Assembly: GCF_900129275.1 (NCBI RefSeq)
Contig: NZ_FQUX01000011.1
Coordinates: 62,001-126,000, forward strand
Direction of reading: 5' to 3'
Length of the DNA stretch: 64,000 nt
From: Arenibacter palladensis
GTDB lineage: Bacteria > Bacteroidota > Bacteroidia > Flavobacteriales > Flavobacteriaceae
The translations under genes and the position numbers were made by a program. Every line of letters starts with the position of its first letter. The stretch's first letter is position 1. The notes beneath the pieces were generated by a model that worked only from the letters and a program-made list of their open reading frames with translations, did not search any database and was not told where the DNA came from. Positions 63,284 to 64,000 of this stretch are shown here, piece by piece.

Positions 63284-64000
63284 TTATAAGACTGCCTTTA
63301 TTCTCGCCATTGCTTCCCTTAGTTCCTTCTCTGAAGCAGCATAGGAAATACGTATACAATTGTCATTTCCGAAGGCTTCGCCAGTTACGGTAGCCACATT
63401 GGCTTTTTCCAGTAGGTAGAGCGCAAAATCCGAAGCATTATTGATCAATGTTCCGTTTAGTGTCTTGCCAAAAAAGCTGGAAATATCTGGGAATACATAA
63501 AATGCTCCCTCTGGGACATTTAGATTGAATCCTTTTATTTCACCCAATAATTCCAATACAAGATCACGTCTTTTGTGGAATTCGTCGATCATAAACTTAA
63601 TGGAGGATATTGGCGCATTAAGAGCGGCAATAGTAGCACGTTGTGCAATGGAATTGGCTCCACTGGTAATCTGTCCCTGAAACTTGGTACAAGCCTTGGC
63701 AATCCACTCCGGACCACCAATATATCCAATACGCCATCCGGTCATCGCAAACGCCTTGGAAACACCGTTTACGGTAATGGTACGGTCGTACATGCCTTCA
63801 ATATTGGCAATACTTACGTGACCTCCCCTGAAATTGATGTGCTCATAGATTTCATCGGATACCACAAAAATGTTGGGGTGTTTTCTCAAAACTTTGGCCA
63901 AACCTTCCAATTCCTCCTTGTTGTAAACAGATCCACTTGGATTACAAGGGGAGCTGAACCACATCATTTTGGTTTTTGGAGTAATGGCTTTCTCCAATTG
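63284..64000 (-). CDS. Pyridoxal-phosphate aspartate-type aminotransferase, 3' part
   Basis: The C-terminal ~238 residues of a fold-type I aminotransferase; the frame is open to the right edge, so the start is outside. SSPCNPSG near the first residues and VSDEIYEH near residue 46 belong to the PLP-binding site, and the Schiff-base lysine is in GVSKAFAMTGWRIGY near residue 78. Closest to AspC/aspartate aminotransferase; the substrate is not fixed by sequence. Confidence 0.9.
   Translation of the reverse strand, partial: QLEKAITPKTKMMWFSSPCNPSGSVYNKEELEGLAKVLRKHPNIFVVSDEIYEHINFRGGHVSIANIEGMYDRTITVNGVSKAFAMTGWRIGYIGGPEWIAKACTKFQGQITSGANSIAQRATIAALNAPISSIKFMIDEFHKRRDLVLELLGEIKGFNLNVPEGAFYVFPDISSFFGKTLNGTLINNASDFALYLLEKANVATVTGEAFGNDNCIRISYAASEKELREAMARIKAVL

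Overview
The window is a chromosomal segment from a member of the Bacteroidota, almost certainly the family Flavobacteriaceae. Evidence: gldB and gldC beside nadE, a PorT-like protein beside ubiE, a short primary sigma factor lacking region 1.1, several TAnnTTTG promoter -7 elements, a dcw cluster in flavobacterial order, and DnaG and AccD versions without their zinc ligands. A sulfatase and a GH88/KduI/KduD uronate cluster suggest a marine polysaccharide degrader; that habitat is inference.

Layout. 1-8.2 kb: end of a polyprenyl synthetase gene, a zinc-ribbon protein, dnaG (TTG start), a NarL-type response regulator with a non-canonical receiver, nadE, gldB-gldC, a conserved unknown gene, yihA/engB and an alpha/beta hydrolase. 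8.4-24.0 kb: the dcw cell-wall and division cluster mraZ-rsmH-ftsL-ftsI-murE-mraY-murD-ftsW-murG-murC-ftsQ-ftsA-ftsZ on the + strand, preceded by three MraZ-type boxes at an exact 10-bp period and closed by a strong terminator. 24.1-25.3 kb: yqeY, then a composite locus in which a small GIY-YIG nuclease gene lies between a broken copy of the 5' half of tRNA-Arg(TCG) and the intact tRNA. The nuclease reading frame ends inside the tRNA. A 63-bp palindrome splits the broken half, and about 100-bp degenerate repeats follow the tRNA.

25.3-34.5 kb: a CPA2 antiporter, a lipoprotein sulfatase, a GNAT acetyltransferase, a YfcE-like phosphoesterase, a SIMPL-domain protein, a pyruvate-kinase-like enzyme with a new N-terminal region and no C-terminal domain, and about 1.1 kb without genes but with several stem-loops. 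34.5-39.8 kb: a uronate-catabolism island (DUF4861 protein, kduD, kduI; divergent lacI and GH88 hydrolase) with a perfect 18-bp palindrome between the divergent arms. GH88 should release the unsaturated uronate from lyase products, and KduI and KduD should convert it to KDG.

39.9-51.9 kb: ypdA-rpe, a DEAD-box helicase, an NmrA-like protein, a radical SAM protein, rpoD, pnp and rpsO, and a lipoprotein of unknown function. 51.9-55.2 kb: fba-accD, where the last 168 aligned bases of accD occur a second time 1.26 kb away. The two copies differ at 8 sites, 7 of them silent, and an orphan AT-rich membrane-protein gene lies between them. 55.2-64 kb: a BamA/TamA-like protein, an SpoU-type RNA methyltransferase, porT, ubiE, trkA-trkH and the 3' part of an aspartate-type aminotransferase gene.

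The most promising candidates for something undescribed are the tRNA-Arg/GIY-YIG locus (24.57-25.27 kb) and the accD 3'-end duplication with its orphan cargo gene (51.98-53.41 kb). No CRISPR array, rRNA, recognisable transposase or integrase was seen.
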